Source of the DNA: Nocardia wallacei
Lineage (GTDB): Bacteria; Actinomycetota; Actinomycetes; Mycobacteriales; Mycobacteriaceae
Assembly (NCBI RefSeq): GCF_029869545.1
Contig: NZ_JARWQD010000209.1
Span: 1-38,263 of the forward strand
Direction of reading: 5' to 3'
DNA length: 38,263 bases
Part shown: piece by piece, positions 1 to 7,938 of the stretch
How the letters are laid out: the number at the start of each line of letters is the position of its first letter
Position numbering within the stretch: position 1 is the stretch's first letter
Translations under genes and position numbers: made by a program
The notes under the pieces: generated by a model
Seen by the model: only the letters and a program-made list of their open reading frames with translations
Told to the model about the DNA's origin: nothing
The model's database searches: none

Positions 1-53
1 GGGGGGGCGCCCGCCGGGCGGTTTCTCCCCGGGGGGGCCCCCCCGCGCCCTAA

Positions 54-893
54 CGCGGGGGGGCGCCGCCCGCCGCGGCCGGGCCGACGGCGGCCGAGCG
101 CGGATTCGAACTGCTCGATCCCGACCGGGTCCGCGCGCTGAATCCGGCGTTGCGCGGCAAATTCCTTGCGGGCCTGCACTGTTCGACCGACGCGGCGGTC
201 GAGTCGCGGCAGGCCATGCCCGCGCTGCGCGCCTATATGGAGGCCACCGGCCGCTACACCTTCTACGCCGGTACCGAGGCCCGCACGATCTCGGGCGGTG
301 CCGTCGTCGACGACCGCGGCCGCCGCTTCGACGCCGATCTGGTGCTGGTGTGCCCGGGGGCCGCGCACGGCGGCCTCACCCGGGAGCTCGTGGGCGACAT
401 CCCGGTTCGGCGGGTGCGGCTGCAGATGATGCAGACCGCGCCGCTCGGGGAGTCGCTGACCACCGCCATCGCCGACGGCGACAGCTTCCGCTACTACCCC
501 GGCTTCGCGGGCCCGGAGCTGAACCGGCTCAACGGCGAAGAGTCCCAGGCTTTTACGGCGGCCCAGCACAAGATGCAACTGCTGTGCGTGCAGCGCCTGC
601 ACGGCGGCCTCACCATCGGCGACACCCACGAATACGACGAACCGTTCGCGTTCGACGTCGACGAGGCACCCTACGAGCACCTCACCTCGGTCGCCGAGGA
701 GCTGCTCGGCCGCAAGCTGCCGCCGGTCGTGCGGCGCTGGGCGGGCGTCTACAGCCAGAGCATCGATCCCGGCACGATCGTCACCCGCGCCCGGGCCGCC
801 GACAACGTCTGGGTGATCACCGGTCCCGGCGGCCGCGGCATGACGCTCGGCCCCGCACTCGGCGAGGAAACCGCCGACCTGCTCCACCTGTGA
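54..893 (+). CDS. FAD-dependent aminophosphonate oxidase (TIGR03364-like), 5' truncated
   Basis: This is the C-terminal part of a glycine-oxidase-like (DAO family) flavoenzyme. The N-terminal FAD-binding GxGxxG region is missing. The frame is open from base 54, after an in-frame TAA at 51 that lies in junk-like G/C sequence; convincing protein begins near 81-100 (ERGFELLDPDRV). The TTG at 150 lies inside the conserved body and is not a true start. The C-terminal stretch VITGPGGRGMTLGPALGEETADLL is typical of the DAO fold closing on FAD. Enzymes of this clade sit beside phosphonatase-like HAD hydrolases and are proposed to oxidatively deaminate an aminophosphonate other than plain 2-aminoethylphosphonate, such as its 1-hydroxy or N-methyl form. 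The stop codon carries the ribosome site of the next gene, so the two are one operon. Confidence 0.8.
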   Translation, partial: RGGAPPAAAGPTAAERGFELLDPDRVRALNPALRGKFLAGLHCSTDAAVESRQAMPALRAYMEATGRYTFYAGTEARTISGGAVVDDRGRRFDADLVLVCPGAAHGGLTRELVGDIPVRRVRLQMMQTAPLGESLTTAIADGDSFRYYPGFAGPELNRLNGEESQAFTAAQHKMQLLCVQRLHGGLTIGDTHEYDEPFAFDVDEAPYEHLTSVAEELLGRKLPPVVRRWAGVYSQSIDPGTIVTRARAADNVWVITGPGGRGMTLGPALGEETADLLHL

Positions 894-904
894 AGGGAAA
901 TACC

Positions 905-1585
905 TTGTCCGACAAGCAGATCGAGCTGGCCGTCCTGGATATGGCCGGTACCACGGTGGCCGACGGCGGATTGGTGCTGCGCGCGTTCGACGCCGCGGCC
1001 ACGGCGGCGGGCATCCCCGCCGCGGGCCCCGAGCGCGACGCCGCCGTCCGCTACGTGGTCGAGACGATGGGCCAATCCAAGATCGCGGTGTTCCGGACGC
1101 TGCTGGGCGACGAGGACCGCGCCCAGCTCGCCAACCGCACATTCGAGGCCACCTACGACGAATTCGCGGGCGAGGCGACCCCGATTCCGGGTGCGGCCGA
1201 GGCGATCACGCGGCTGCGCGACGCCGGGATCAAGGTCGCGCTCACCACCGGATTCAGCCGCGGCACGCAGGACCGGCTGCTCGATGCGCTGGGCTGGCGC
1301 GAGATCGCCGACCTGACGCTGGCCCCGTCGCAGGCGGGCCGCGGCCGCCCCTACCCCGACCTGGTGCTCACCGCCGTGCTCCGGCTGCGGGCCGAGGCCG
1401 TGGATCGCGTTGCGGTGCTGGGCGATACGGCCAGCGATATCGGCACCGGCCTGGCCGCGGGTGCCCGCATCGTCGCGGGCGCGCTGACGGGCGCGCACGA
1501 CGAGGAGCAGCTGCGGGCCGCCGGGGCCACCCATGTGGTGCCGTCGGTGGTCGAGTTCGCGGACCTGCTGCTCACCGAGTCGTGA
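905..1585 (+). CDS. Phosphonatase-like HAD hydrolase (TIGR03351-like)
   Basis: A 226-residue HAD hydrolase predicted to cleave the C-P bond of phosphonoacetaldehyde or a hydroxylated relative made by the upstream oxidase. Seen: motif I as DMAGT (Asp12, Ala14, the DxAGT form of phosphonatases), a cap-domain MGQSK with Lys59 where PhnX has its Schiff-base lysine, LTTGFSR near 113-119, Arg148 in GRGRPYPD where ordinary HADs have lysine, and GDTASD at 173-178. This full set separates the family from generic HAD phosphatases. The start is TTG at 905 with GAAGGG overlapping the previous stop; longer in-frame extensions are shadows of the oxidase gene. No PhnW transaminase is nearby, which fits this clade. 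Transporter genes follow. Confidence 0.88.
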   Translation: MSDKQIELAVLDMAGTTVADGGLVLRAFDAAATAAGIPAAGPERDAAVRYVVETMGQSKIAVFRTLLGDEDRAQLANRTFEATYDEFAGEATPIPGAAEAITRLRDAGIKVALTTGFSRGTQDRLLDALGWREIADLTLAPSQAGRGRPYPDLVLTAVLRLRAEAVDRVAVLGDTASDIGTGLAAGARIVAGALTGAHDEEQLRAAGATHVVPSVVEFADLLLTES

Positions 1586-1664
1586 GAACAGTGCGAACCT
1601 GCTCCGCGTCCCTCGCGGCCTGTCCCTTCCCCTCCCCTCCGCTCACACGAAAGTTGCAGTCATC

Positions 1665-2717
1665 GTGCGTATTTCGACATCACGCCTCGCACGCACCGCG
1701 CTGATCCTCGCCTCCGCGATCGCCGTCGCGTGCTCCGCGGTCGCCTGCGGCGGCACCGGCACCTCGTCCGGCGGCAATACCGTCACCGTCTATTCCGCCG
1801 ACGGCGTCGGTGACTGGTACAAGGCCCGGTTCGCGAAATTCACCGAACAGACCGGTATTTCGGTGAATCTGGTCGAGGCGGGCTCGGGCGAGGTGGTCAA
1901 CCGGGTCGACAAGGAACAGTCCAACCCGCAGGCCGACGTCGTGGTCACGCTGCCGCCGTTCATCCAGAAGGCCGAGAAGTCGGGTCTGCTGCAGGCCAGC
2001 GGCATCGACACGACCGCGGTGGCCGGGACGGACAAGGACCCGGGCGGCAAATACGTCACGCTGGCGGGAAACTACCTGTCGTTCATCGCCAATCCCTCGA
2101 TCGACTCCAAGCTCACCTGGGACGACCTGCTGAAGCCCGAATTCAAGGGCAAACTGCAGTATTCGACCCCGGGGCAGGCCGGTGACGGCACCGCCGTGCT
2201 GGTCCTGCTGCAGCAGCTGCTCGGCAAGCAGGGCGCGCTGGACTATCTCGCCAAGCTGCAGGCCAACAACGTCGGCCCGTCCGCGTCGACCGGCAAGCTG
2301 CAGCCGAAGGTCGACAACGGCGAGCTGCTGGTCGCCAACGGCGACGTGCAGATGAATCTGGCCAACATCAAGGAGAAGGGCTCGAAGTTCAACGTGTTCT
2401 TCCCCGCCGCCGCCGACGGCACCCGCAGCACCGTCGCGGTGCCGTACGTGATGGGCCTGGCCAAGGGTGCGCCGCACCAGGATTCGGCGAAGAAGCTGAT
2501 GGAGTATCTGCTGTCGGTCGACGTGCAGAAGACGCTGGGCCCGGAGGCCATGGCGGTGCCGGTCCGCACGGATCTGCGCGACGCCCCCGCCCCGGACGGC
2601 ACTATGTCACCCGCGGCATATATCCGGGGCGTCACCGTCGTGACGCCGGACTGGAACAAGGTCCTCGAGGAACTGGACGGCGATATCGCCGCGTATCAGA
2701 AGGCCACCGGAAGCTGA
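1665..2717 (+). CDS. Phosphonate ABC transporter substrate-binding lipoprotein (PhnS-like)
   Basis: A 350-residue periplasmic-type binding protein, family 1 solute-binding/iron(III)-like fold. It starts at GTG 1665 with CGAAAG upstream. Residues 1-28 are a lipoprotein signal: Arg-rich start, hydrophobic core, then AVAC at Cys28, followed by a Gly/Thr/Ser-rich tether. The mature part begins NTVTVYSADGVGDWY, as in 2-aminoethylphosphonate binding proteins. The protein should be anchored outside the membrane and hand aminophosphonate to the two permeases encoded at 4134 and 5049. The substrate is inferred from the adjacent phosphonatase-like hydrolase and oxidase; by fold alone it could bind iron, thiamine or polyamine. 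Confidence 0.8.
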   Translation: MRISTSRLARTALILASAIAVACSAVACGGTGTSSGGNTVTVYSADGVGDWYKARFAKFTEQTGISVNLVEAGSGEVVNRVDKEQSNPQADVVVTLPPFIQKAEKSGLLQASGIDTTAVAGTDKDPGGKYVTLAGNYLSFIANPSIDSKLTWDDLLKPEFKGKLQYSTPGQAGDGTAVLVLLQQLLGKQGALDYLAKLQANNVGPSASTGKLQPKVDNGELLVANGDVQMNLANIKEKGSKFNVFFPAAADGTRSTVAVPYVMGLAKGAPHQDSAKKLMEYLLSVDVQKTLGPEAMAVPVRTDLRDAPAPDGTMSPAAYIRGVTVVTPDWNKVLEELDGDIAAYQKATGS

Positions 2718-2737
2718 TCAGGCACAGGAGCGCCATC

Positions 2738-3925
2738 ATGTCCGCACCGACGACCGCCGCCTCGGCCGTCACCGCCACCGACGCCGAGCCGGCGATCGTA
2801 TTCGACCGCGTCGGCGTCCGCTACGGGCGCGGCCGCAAGGCCACGGTAGCGCTGGCCGAGTTCACCCTGCGCGTCGCCGCCGGGGAAACCGTCGCGCTGC
2901 TGGGGCCCAGCGGTTCCGGCAAGTCCACCGCGCTCAAGGCGCTGGCCGGATTCGTCCGGCCCACCTCCGGCGCGGTCCGGCTGGCCGGGACCGATGTCAC
3001 CGATCTGTCCCCCGCCAAGCGCGGGATCGGCGTGGTCGTGCAGTCCTACGCGCTGTTCCCGCATATGCGGGTGCACGACAATGTCGCCTTCGGCCTGAAG
3101 GCACATCGCGTGCCGCGCAACGAGATCGGGGCGCGGGTGGCCGAGGCACTGGAGATGGTCGGCATGGGCGACTACGCGAAGCGGCTGCCGCGCGAGCTGT
3201 CCGGCGGCCAGCAGCAGCGGGTGGCGATCGCCCGGGCCCTGGCCATCCGGCCCCGGGTCCTGCTGCTGGACGAGCCGCTCGCCGCGCTCGACGCGCAGCT
3301 GCGCCAGTCCATGCTCGGCGAGCTACAGCAGCTGCGAAAGGCGCTGCCGGACACCGCGATGCTGTACGTCACCCACGACCAGGCGGAGGCGCTGGCGCTG
3401 GCCGACCGGATCGCGGTGATGCGCGACGCCCGCCTGGTCGATATCGATTCGGCCGAGAGCCTGTGGCGCCGCCCGCCGAGTTCGTTCACCGCCGCCTTCC
3501 TCGGTGGCGCGAACCTGTTGCCGTGCACCGTGAAACACGTGTCGGGCCACGCCGCGCTGGTCACCGCCGGTGAGCGCACCCTGCGCGCCGAGGCTCCGAA
3601 ACCCGGTCTCGGACAGCTGGACTGGGCTCCCGATGCCGAGGCCCTGCTGTGTGTGCGCCCGCACACCGTCCGGATCGGCGCGACCACCGACCGCGATGCG
3701 GTCCTCGCCACGGTCGTCTCCAGCGTCTGGCGCGGCGCCACCACCCGCCTGCACCTGGACGTCAACGGCCTACCCACCGACCTCGTGGCCGACATCCCCG
3801 GCCACACCACCACCGCCGTCGGCACCACCGTAGGCGTCCACTTCCCCGACCCCGCAGGCGTACTCATCCCCGCCGCAGTCGGCGCCGCCGCCTCATCCGC
3901 ACCCACCCCGGGAGCAACCCCATGA
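2738..3925 (+). CDS. Phosphonate ABC transporter ATP-binding protein (PhnT-like)
   Basis: A 395-residue cytoplasmic ATPase that powers the importer. All motifs are intact: Walker A GPSGSGKST (56-64), Q-loop VVQSY (Gln102), signature LSGGQQQR (154-161), Walker B VLLLDE ending at Glu179, D-loop, and switch His213 in YVTHD. After about residue 245 comes a TOBE-type C-terminal regulatory domain, as in the PotA/FbpC/PhnT group. It starts at ATG 2738, 20 bases after the binding-protein gene, with an AGGAG-like site. The permease gene follows after a 208-base gap that holds a large hairpin, so transcription into the permeases may be attenuated there. Confidence 0.87.
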   Translation: MSAPTTAASAVTATDAEPAIVFDRVGVRYGRGRKATVALAEFTLRVAAGETVALLGPSGSGKSTALKALAGFVRPTSGAVRLAGTDVTDLSPAKRGIGVVVQSYALFPHMRVHDNVAFGLKAHRVPRNEIGARVAEALEMVGMGDYAKRLPRELSGGQQQRVAIARALAIRPRVLLLDEPLAALDAQLRQSMLGELQQLRKALPDTAMLYVTHDQAEALALADRIAVMRDARLVDIDSAESLWRRPPSSFTAAFLGGANLLPCTVKHVSGHAALVTAGERTLRAEAPKPGLGQLDWAPDAEALLCVRPHTVRIGATTDRDAVLATVVSSVWRGATTRLHLDVNGLPTDLVADIPGHTTTAVGTTVGVHFPDPAGVLIPAAVGAAASSAPTPGATP

Positions 3926-3940
3926 CCCGCGCACACCCAA

Positions 3941-4018
3941 TTCCCGCACCCCTCGCGTGTTCCCGCACCCTGTGCAGGGGCCTGGAAGGCGTGCGGGAAC
4001 ACGCAGGGGGTGCGGGAA
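3941..4018. repeat. Long imperfect inverted repeat inside the phosphonate operon
   Basis: The left arm (3941-3968) and right arm (3991-4018) are 28-base reverse complements except at two adjacent positions, around a 22-base loop (3969-3990). Each arm contains two copies of the word TTCCCGCAC or its complement. The stem lies between the ATPase stop (3925) and the permease start (4134). There is no T-run. It could be an mRNA-stabilising or attenuating hairpin, or a dispersed palindromic repeat. Confidence 0.8.
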
Positions 4019-4133
4019 GGCTCGGTGTCGCGGGTGGGGCGATCCGTGAGGGGGATCGCGTCCGCACCGGGGTGGGGCCGGGTGCTGCGGGGGTGTGGGC
4101 TAGTTCGGGGGGCTTTCGGTTGGGTGGTGGCGT

Positions 4134-5045
4134 GTGACTGCGACGGCTGTTGTCGAACCGGCGGGCGCCGAGGCGGAACCGACGCGTCCTGCGGCGCAGC
4201 GTAACTGGCGGCCGGTGCTGTGGTCTCTGCCGCCGTTGGTGATCGTCGTGGGGATTGCGGTCTATCCGATCGTGCGGGTGTTGGCCGAGTCCACCGAGAC
4301 GCCGAGCGGGCGCGGTACCGCGGTGTGGTCGCAGGTGCTCGGGTCGCAGGCGTTCCGGGATGCGTTGTGGCGCACCGTCTCCATCGCGGTGTGCTCGACC
4401 GCCGGATGCCTGGTGCTGGGCACGCTGCTGGCGGTGGTGCTGGCGTTCGTGCCGTTTCCGGGCGCGGCGGTGGTGGGACGGCTCATCGATACCGTGCTCA
4501 CGCTGCCGTCGTTTCTCATCACCCTGTCGTTCACCTTCCTTTACGGCTCCGCCGGTGCGGTGAACGCGTTGATCACGCAGATCACCGGAAACCGCTCCCC
4601 CGCACTGGATTTCCTCACCACACCGACCGGAGTGGTGCTGGCCGAGATCACCTACTTCACGCCGTTCGTGGTCCGCCCGCTGCTGGCCGCGTTCGCGCAG
4701 CTGCCGCGCGAGCACCTGGATGTGGCCGCGAGCCTGGGCGCGTCGCCGTGGCGGGTGCTGCGTCAGGTCGTGCTGCCGGAGGCGTGGCCCGCCCTGGCCG
4801 CGGGCGGCAGCCTGGTATTGCTGTTGACGCTCAACGAATTCGGCATCGTGCTGTTCACCGGCGCCAAGGGTGTGATCACCCTGCCCGCACTGATCTACAC
4901 GCGCGGCATCGTCACCTTCGACCTGCCCGGCGCGGCCGTCCTGGCCTCGGTGCAGGTCCTGCTCTCGCTGACCCTGTACCTCGGCTACCGGCTGATCTTC
5001 GCCCGGTTCATCGGGGGTGCCGCGATCCGTACCCGGGAGGGCTGA
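4134..5045 (+). CDS. Phosphonate ABC transporter permease (PhnU-like)
   Basis: A 303-residue inner-membrane permease of the MetI/BPD family. The start is GTG 4134. After a short polar N-terminus, the first membrane segment is LWSLPPLVIVVGIAVYPIVRV (about 27-47), followed by about five more helices. The EAA loop that contacts the ATPase reads AASLGASPWRVLRQVVLPEA near residues 200-220. The next permease gene begins 3 bases after the stop, so the pair forms the heterodimeric pore. Its substrate is assigned only from the operon. Confidence 0.82.
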   Translation: MTATAVVEPAGAEAEPTRPAAQRNWRPVLWSLPPLVIVVGIAVYPIVRVLAESTETPSGRGTAVWSQVLGSQAFRDALWRTVSIAVCSTAGCLVLGTLLAVVLAFVPFPGAAVVGRLIDTVLTLPSFLITLSFTFLYGSAGAVNALITQITGNRSPALDFLTTPTGVVLAEITYFTPFVVRPLLAAFAQLPREHLDVAASLGASPWRVLRQVVLPEAWPALAAGGSLVLLLTLNEFGIVLFTGAKGVITLPALIYTRGIVTFDLPGAAVLASVQVLLSLTLYLGYRLIFARFIGGAAIRTREG

Positions 5046-5048
5046 ACC

Positions 5049-5846
5049 ATGCTTGTCTGGACCCGGCGCGGTCGAGCCATCGTGCTCGCGGTCTTCGCGC
5101 TGCTCGTGCTGGTGGTGTTCGCCGCCCCGATCGCCACGGTGGTGGCCGCCGCGCTGGCCGGTCGCTGGACCGGGCCGCTGCCCTCCGACCTGGGCCTGCA
5201 CAACTTCGAGCGGGCGCTGTCGGGCGAGCAGGCGGCGAGCCTGTCGGTGAGCCTGCAGACGGCGCTGCTCGCGGGCGCGGTCTCGCTGGTGCTGGGCACC
5301 TGGGCGGCGCTGTCGGCGCGGGAGGCACCGCACTGGTGGCGGCGGATCACCGACGCGGTGTTCCATCTGCCGGTCGCGGTGCCGTCGGTCGCGATCGGGC
5401 TGGGGTTGCTGATCGCGTTCAACCAGCGCCCGCTGCTGCTCGGCGGCACGAAATGGATTGTGATCCTGGCACATTCGGTGCTGGTGCTGGCGTACGCGTT
5501 CAGCGCGGTGTCCGCGGCGCTGGACCGGCTCGACCCCGGCTACCGGCAGGCCGCCGAATCGCTGGGCGCGGGGCCGGTCCGGGTGTTCACGCGCATCACG
5601 CTGCCGCTGCTGCTGCCCGCGCTCGGCGCGGCCGCGGGGCTGGCGATCGCGCTGTCCATGGGCGAACTCGGCGCCACCATCATGGTCTACCCCGCGACCT
5701 GGAAGACCCTGCCGGTCACCGTCTTCGCCGCCACCGACCGCGGCGACGTCTTCGACGCCGCCGCGTGTACCACGCTGCTGGTGGCGGTCACGCTGGTGGC
5801 GCTGCTCGTCCTGGGTCGGCTGCGCGGTCGCGCGGCGCTGCGATAA
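5049..5846 (+). CDS. Phosphonate ABC transporter permease (PhnV-like)
   Basis: A 265-residue second permease subunit with about six membrane segments; the first is ALLVLVVFAAPIATVVAAALA (about 17-37). The EAA loop reads AAESLGAGPVRVFTRITLPL near residues 165-185. It starts at ATG 5049, directly after the first permease. It is the last gene of the operon: 246 bases of non-coding DNA with two hairpins follow, then a gene on the other strand. Its role is import of an aminophosphonate together with the binding protein and ATPase. Confidence 0.82.
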   Translation: MLVWTRRGRAIVLAVFALLVLVVFAAPIATVVAAALAGRWTGPLPSDLGLHNFERALSGEQAASLSVSLQTALLAGAVSLVLGTWAALSAREAPHWWRRITDAVFHLPVAVPSVAIGLGLLIAFNQRPLLLGGTKWIVILAHSVLVLAYAFSAVSAALDRLDPGYRQAAESLGAGPVRVFTRITLPLLLPALGAAAGLAIALSMGELGATIMVYPATWKTLPVTVFAATDRGDVFDAAACTTLLVAVTLVALLVLGRLRGRAALR

Positions 5847-5924
5847 GAAACGAACCTGTCGGTAATTATCGCCATTCTCTCACCATCGCCGCGGCGACGA
5901 ATCTGCCGCGGGAATTACGTGCGG

Positions 5925-5998
5925 GCGTGCCGCGCCAGTCGACCACGCGGCACGCCGGGCGGGGCGCCCCGTTGCGCCCGCCGATCAGGCGGGCAACG
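5925..5998. terminator. Two tandem hairpins after the phosphonate operon
   Basis: Hairpin 1 has perfect 10-base arms GCGTGCCGCG (5925-5934) and CGCGGCACGC (5946-5955). Hairpin 2 (5970-5998) pairs CGTT-gc-GCCCGCC with GGCGGGCAACG around a 5-base loop, with a 2-base bulge. They lie between convergent genes, so a bidirectional, T-less actinobacterial terminator is the natural reading. Confidence 0.55.
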
Positions 5999-6092
5999 CC
6001 TCGGTGCGAGCGTGCCACTGGTCGAATAGCATGCGCTCGGCGACGTTACCGTGTCGGGCAATGACCTTGGATGTCAATGCTTTCGGGGCCGG

Positions 6093-6536
6093 TCACTGCT
6101 CGGGTAAACGACGACGGCCACCGGCCACGTCGATTACGAGATCAGTGTAACCGTCCACCAGTTCTGCCAGGTGATACCAGTGTTTATGGGTGTTGTCGCT
6201 GCGCGGGCCGTCGCGATCTATCGCGTCGTTGGCATCGACCCAGCTCCGGGCCATGCGGTCGACGACCGCGCCGAGGCTTTCGGTGTGCAGGGAGGCGCCG
6301 TTGCGATGCTGCGGCAGCTCCAGTTCCACCCAGTCGTTGATATCGTCGACGAGCTCGCCGCGGCGGCAATCTATCTCCGCGAGCATGATCGGGTCGCGTA
6401 TCTCCCGACGCCGGGCGTGCAGTTCGGCCAGCGCATGCGCGGACCGCAACAGCACGCGATCCTGGAATCGTCTGCCTTGGAACGCGCAGAGCAATTGCGG
6501 CGCGGTCGGCAGCGCCCCAGCTATCGACATCGTCAT
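6093..6536 (-). CDS. DUF4254 domain-containing protein
   Basis: A 147-residue protein of unknown function. From memory of the DUF4254 family, common in Nocardia, the recognisable parts are the helical ELHARRREIRDPIMLAEIDCRRGELVDDIN block (about 38-68), the LHTESLGAVVDRMARSW motif (about 82-98) and the C-terminal HLAELVDGYTDLVIDVAGG ending in RRRLP. There is no signal peptide or membrane segment. The start is ATG 6536 after a GGGGTG site; ATG 6530 is an alternative. It stands alone, convergent with the phosphonate operon. No reaction can be assigned. Confidence 0.72.
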   Translation of the reverse strand: MTMSIAGALPTAPQLLCAFQGRRFQDRVLLRSAHALAELHARRREIRDPIMLAEIDCRRGELVDDINDWVELELPQHRNGASLHTESLGAVVDRMARSWVDANDAIDRDGPRSDNTHKHWYHLAELVDGYTDLVIDVAGGRRRLPEQ

Positions 6537-6785
6537 CGCCGCACCCCGAAATCGCCCGAGTACTTCACTAATCGCGCCAACATGAGTGGATCTCCGGATT
6601 CCGCTATTTACCGGTCATCGGATCGGTGGTTCACAACTAGGTTAGCTGGGATCATGCTCTTACATTTGCAAGAACGCAAGATTGCGTCTGCATTCTCTGC
6701 CGGGAGTGCTCCTACTCCGTAGGGGCCACCACCGCCGATCGGCCGTTCCCGCAGGTGACCTGCCCTTCTTCGGGCGGTGGCACCG

Positions 6786-7241
6786 ATGATCGACGATCGA
6801 CCGAACCCCTGGTCTCGGGCACAGGAACGTCGATGCGCCGCGTGTCGCCACGCCGGCGAGGTCTGCCCGTGCCCGCGCTCCCGACCGCTCGCGAAGGGCG
6901 ATGTCGCCGAACCGCACGCGCGACAACCATCTGTGCCCGACGACCCACCCGACCCGGTCTTCCATGGCGACGGCCCGCCGTTGCTGGGGCTGGTATTGGA
7001 GCTGCTCACCGCCCCGTACGACCTCGGCGAAGAGAGCGGCCGGGCCCGCCGCGGACGCCTTCTGGTTCCCGCATACGATCTCGCATGGCAGATCATATGC
7101 GGGACAACGAAGGTTGAGGCCTGGATCAGTTCCAGTTGTCGATCAGGACGGAGTGCGGATCCGGTGCGCCCGTTCCGGTTTCGACCAGGTTCTTCAGGCT
7201 CATCAAGAACATGCCCCACTTGGTGCTGCAGTGGTGCATGA
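6786..7241 (+). CDS. Hypothetical cysteine-rich protein (uncertain)
   Basis: An open frame of 151 codons from ATG 6786. Up to about codon 110 it has strongly GC-biased third positions and reads like protein: a Cys cluster CAACRHAGEVCPCP near residues 16-29 that could bind zinc, then a leucine-rich stretch LLGLVLELLTAPYDLGEE. The last part (7126-7241) runs antisense to the AHSA1 gene ending at 7126, where codon bias fades, so the true gene may be truncated or frameshifted before its end. I recognise no family, and it may not be expressed. Confidence 0.35.
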   Translation: MIDDRPNPWSRAQERRCAACRHAGEVCPCPRSRPLAKGDVAEPHARQPSVPDDPPDPVFHGDGPPLLGLVLELLTAPYDLGEESGRARRGRLLVPAYDLAWQIICGTTKVEAWISSSCRSGRSADPVRPFRFRPGSSGSSRTCPTWCCSGA

Positions 7242-7578
7242 ACTCGACCGGCTCGCGCCAGCCGCGATGCCGGAACAGGACGATGGCGTACTCCTGCTCC
7301 TGTTTCAGCTCGAATTCGACTTCGGTGCCGATCCATTCGGGCGGGCCGCCGACGACCTCCCACAACACGCGACTCCGGGGCTGGAGATCGGTCACCTTCA
7401 TATCGAATCCGTCCTCCTTACCCGGTGGGCCGAAACGGAACCGGATGACACCGCCGAGTCTCTCGTCGCCGTGGGTGTTCGTCGTCCACCAGCCGGAAAG
7501 ACCGTCGATCGTCGTCAACGCCGGATAGACCTGATCGAGGGTCGACTTCATCCCGACGCGGTGCAGTATGTCCACCAT
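7126..7578 (-). CDS. SRPBCC/AHSA1-domain protein
   Basis: A 150-residue START/Bet v1-like (SRPBCC, activator of Hsp90 ATPase-like) protein. The fold shows in the N-terminal helix-turn VYPALTTIDGLSGWWT, the central strands VLWEVVGGPPEWIGTEVEFEL and a C-terminal helix ending SLKNLVETG. Such proteins bind a hydrophobic ligand in a helix-grip cavity and are often encoded with ArsR-type repressors. The start is ATG 7578, 15 bases after the ArsR stop, with GGGAGC upstream. It is the third gene of the 8393-7126 operon. The ligand is unknown. Confidence 0.8.
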   Translation of the reverse strand: MVDILHRVGMKSTLDQVYPALTTIDGLSGWWTTNTHGDERLGGVIRFRFGPPGKEDGFDMKVTDLQPRSRVLWEVVGGPPEWIGTEVEFELKQEQEYAIVLFRHRGWREPVEFMHHCSTKWGMFLMSLKNLVETGTGAPDPHSVLIDNWN

Positions 7579-7593
7579 TGCGATGCTCCCGTT

Positions 7594-7938
7594 CTACTTC
7601 TCGTTGTTGTCGATGTGTTGAATCGCCTCGGCGATCCGCTTGATGCGCCGCAGTCGCGCGTCCCACGCGGAACCGACCGCGTCGAGTTGGGCTACGGCAC
7701 GGGCCAACTGCGCTTCGTCGACCTGATAGCGGCGCTCCCGGCCGGAGGCCGTGCTGTGCACGAGTCCCACCCGGTCGAGGACACCCAGATGCCGCGCGAC
7801 GGCCTGGCGAGTGACGGGTAGTCGACCGCTGATCGAGGTCGCGGTGCCGCCGCCGTCGCTGAGTAGCAGGTCCAGCATGCGGCGCCGGGTCGGGTCGCCG
7901 ATCGCGGACCACAGGTCATCGTCGACCGTGCTGTTCAT
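7594..7938 (-). CDS. ArsR-type winged-helix transcriptional regulator
   Basis: A 114-residue regulator. LWSAIGDPTRRRMLDLLLSDGG is the first helix pair, and TATSISGRLPVTRQAVARHLGVLDRVGLV is the helix-turn-helix (about 32-60). The wing follows, with STASGRERRYQVDEAQL. No metal-binding ELCVCDL-type motif is present, so it belongs to the non-metal ArsR branch that pairs with AHSA1 proteins. Its ATG overlaps the stop of the upstream AHSA1 gene (ATGA). It probably represses its own operon through the two palindromes at 8411-8470. Confidence 0.85.
   Translation of the reverse strand: MNSTVDDDLWSAIGDPTRRRMLDLLLSDGGGTATSISGRLPVTRQAVARHLGVLDRVGLVHSTASGRERRYQVDEAQLARAVAQLDAVGSAWDARLRRIKRIAEAIQHIDNNEK

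Noticed and set aside
1..80. G/C-rich inverted repeats at the left end as a terminator or origin
   Set aside because: The sequence is homopolymeric and interrupts a gene that should continue; contig-end noise is the simpler explanation.
3864..5474. Very long minus-strand open frame (over 500 codons, Arg/Gln/His-rich)
   Set aside because: It is antisense to the two intact permease genes; composition reflects high-GC shadow reading.
4220..6064. Long plus-strand frame of over 600 codons, Arg/Gly-rich
   Set aside because: It runs out of frame through both permease genes, which have clear family motifs in another frame.
6674..6687. Small palindrome ACGCAA-GA-TTGCGT as an operator
   Set aside because: It is short, single-copy and not close to the start of a confident gene.
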